Shown: one piece after another, positions 62,960 through 64,000 of the stretch | How the letters are laid out: every line of letters starts with the position of its first letter | How positions within the stretch are numbered: the first letter of the stretch is position 1 | NCBI GenBank assembly: GCA_964350195.1 | Contig: CAYGJB010000002.1 | Span: 29,956 to 93,955 of the forward strand | Length of the DNA stretch: 64,000 nucleotides | Source of the DNA: JAJCZB01 sp964350195 | GTDB lineage: Bacteria; Babelota; Babeliae; Babelales; Vermiphilaceae | Direction of reading: 5' to 3' | The notes under the pieces: model-generated | What the model was told of the DNA's origin: nothing | Database searches by the model: none | What the model saw: only the letters and a program-made list of their open reading frames with translations | Translations under genes and position numbers: made by a program

Positions 62960-63547
62960 ATGAAAAAGGTGTTAGGCGCTTCTTTAATTCTTCTTTTTAT
63001 GTGTTCTATAATTGGACAAAATGCTCTAGTGAATCCAGCTTCAACTAATCTTCTTCTTGGACAAAATGGTACAACGGATTCAGTTTCGACTAATCTTCTT
63101 CGTGATTTGCGATCGCTACCGTCAGAGCCTCTTTCTCTTGATAAAAAATTGTTTAATTTCAAAAAAGCTGTTGATTATTTAAACAGAGCACGTGATTGCC
63201 TCAGTGGTATTGGCTGCAGTAAGCGGCAATCATACCTGGCAAATTATCTATTGGGAGCTACGTACGGATTCACAACGAAAACAGTAGTTGGTGCTATCAC
63301 TGGAGACGTCGAAAACTCACATGCTCGACCTATTGACTTATTGATCAATGAGCTCGGTTATCGTTATTTGGTAAAAGAAAAGGTGTCTCTATTCCGATGC
63401 CTTACTTTCAGAGGATGTACTGATCAAACAAAGCGTTATGCATTTTATAACTTAGGTATATGGGGTGGACGAATCGGAGCTATTCTCAACTACATGGGCA
63501 TTAAAAAGGCAAGAAAGCTATATAAACATCAAAAACGCAAAAAGTAA
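62960..63547 (+). CDS. Unknown exported protein, possibly missing a C-terminal J domain by frameshift
   Basis: The ATG at 62960 gives a good signal peptide (MKKVLGASLILLFMCSIIG); the frame also opens at 62894 and 62942. A short internal repeat follows: LVNPASTNLLLGQNG and TDSVSTNLL. The mature part (about 60-190) has a helical pattern with KRQSYLANYLLGATYGFTTK and CRGCTDQ-like cysteine pairs (CLSGIGC, CLTFRGC), possibly disulfide bonded. The frame ends just after an A-rich stretch, where deletion of one A would fuse it to the J-domain-like frame that follows. It is not otherwise recognised. Confidence 0.5.
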   Translation: MKKVLGASLILLFMCSIIGQNALVNPASTNLLLGQNGTTDSVSTNLLRDLRSLPSEPLSLDKKLFNFKKAVDYLNRARDCLSGIGCSKRQSYLANYLLGATYGFTTKTVVGAITGDVENSHARPIDLLINELGYRYLVKEKVSLFRCLTFRGCTDQTKRYAFYNLGIWGGRIGAILNYMGIKKARKLYKHQKRKK

Positions 63548-63662
63548 ATATAGACTATTATCTCTAGAATATCATCCAGATAAGACCCCAACAGAAAACA
63601 AAGTCCTACATGAACGCATTCAAGTCCTATTAAACGCAGCAAAAACCGAAGGTGATATCTGA
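63540..63662 (+). pseudogene. Partial J domain (DnaJ-like) fragment, frameshifted
   Basis: In the frame one base ahead of the preceding gene, KYRLLSLEYHPDKTPTENKV then LHERIQVLLNAAKTEGDI reads as helix II with the HPD motif and helix III of a J domain; helix I is absent. Deleting one A in the AAAAAG run at 63537-63541 would join it to the exported protein. J domains stimulate Hsp70. Whether this is a frameshift in the genome, an assembly error or a chance frame cannot be settled here. Confidence 0.5.
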
Positions 63663-63697
63663 TTCCTATAAAGATACCGCCAATGTGAAAATAGATA

Positions 63698-63740
63698 AAA
63701 GAGAAGAAAGCCCCTAAAATCGGGGCTTTCTTCTCTTTTA
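63698..63740 (+). terminator. Terminator after the J-domain-like gene
   Basis: AGAGAAGAAAGCCCC pairs with GGGGCTTTCTTCTCT around a short A+T-rich loop, followed by T residues. It shows that the gene just upstream is transcribed. Confidence 0.85.
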
Positions 63741-64000
63741 TAACGTTTTAATCATGTATAAAAAGCTGCTTTTCTAGATTAGCACTGTTTTTTTTAAGGC
63801 TACCCAGCCAAACCAATAGAAAATTCATCCTTAAAACGGAACATTCACCCCAACCTCTCTTCTTCTTTAAACCTTTTTTAAATAATCCAGTTTGTAAAAG
63901 AAAGCACCTATGGCATAAATTGCAACAGCTTTCATACCCCCCCACCAGGGCAATTGCATGAAAAAGCCCATTGAATCGACACATTGAGTTTAAAATATTT
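63741..64000. other. End of window with no confident gene
   Basis: Together with the preceding terminator this is over 300 bases without a supported gene. A short minus-strand frame starting at the ATG at 63971 (MGFFMQLPWWGGMKAVAIYA then IGAFFYKLDYLKKV) looks somewhat protein-like, but it is only 34 codons long and has no ribosome-binding site that I can support. Confidence 0.35.

Noticed and set aside
63748..63984. Minus-strand 78-codon frame at the window end
   Set aside because: No ribosome-binding site, atypical composition, and a competing frame looks at least as protein-like.

Overview
The window looks like a chromosomal segment of an A+T-rich Gram-negative bacterium with a reduced, host-dependent genome. 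An outer membrane is indicated by BamA, several beta-barrel proteins ending in an aromatic residue, and lipoproteins. Many small exported proteins match nothing I recognise. Together with an F-type ATP synthase whose genes are split up, a class I (archaeal-type) fructose-bisphosphate aldolase, eukaryote-like domains and many degenerate enzymes, this suits candidate phylum Dependentiae (TM6/Babeliae) best. That placement is an inference; no rRNA gene is present to confirm it.

Layout: 0.2-8.1 kb carries bamA, two unknown exported proteins, an ftsL-like/ftsI cell-division pair, the aldolase and an outer-membrane protein. 8.2-15.2 kb holds unknown coiled-coil or exported proteins, groES-groEL, a VOC-family protein with a Cys-rich tail, and rpe. 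15.2-19.9 kb is an accessory island: a broken serine recombinase with a small ribbon-helix-helix gene, a Hint-containing secreted toxin with an internally duplicated immunity protein, yjdM, and tRNA-Arg(TCT). 20-23.3 kb is a partial ATP synthase operon (c, b', b, delta, alpha). 23.4-31.5 kb has a deoxynucleoside kinase, outer-membrane proteins, recD2 and a dead amidase/GerM-like pair.

The most unusual content is two sensor-channel loci. At 31.5-36.0 kb a protein resembling pentameric ligand-gated ion channels (pLGICs) overlaps by 4 bases a 1126-residue exported protein built from a degenerate PPP-family phosphatase domain plus two LivK-type binding domains. At 55.3-59.5 kb a chemoreceptor-like dCache protein that lacks the chemotaxis tip is followed 11 bases later by a dCache domain fused directly to a second pLGIC-like channel. 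The same channel fold therefore appears twice, each time linked to periplasmic ligand-sensing modules.

The rest (36-53 kb and 53-64 kb) has a giant MscS-type channel in an operon with a RecO-like protein and an M3 peptidase, uvrB, a glycosyltransferase and a VanX-like dipeptidase separated by a small MITE-like element inserted exactly at the vanX stop codon, DoxX/VKOR redox membrane proteins, a transaldolase, split LigD polymerase and phosphoesterase genes without Ku, leuS, a Nudix protein and a possibly frameshifted J-domain protein. Several genes are broken at or next to short A runs, so either real decay/slippage or homopolymer sequencing error is at work.
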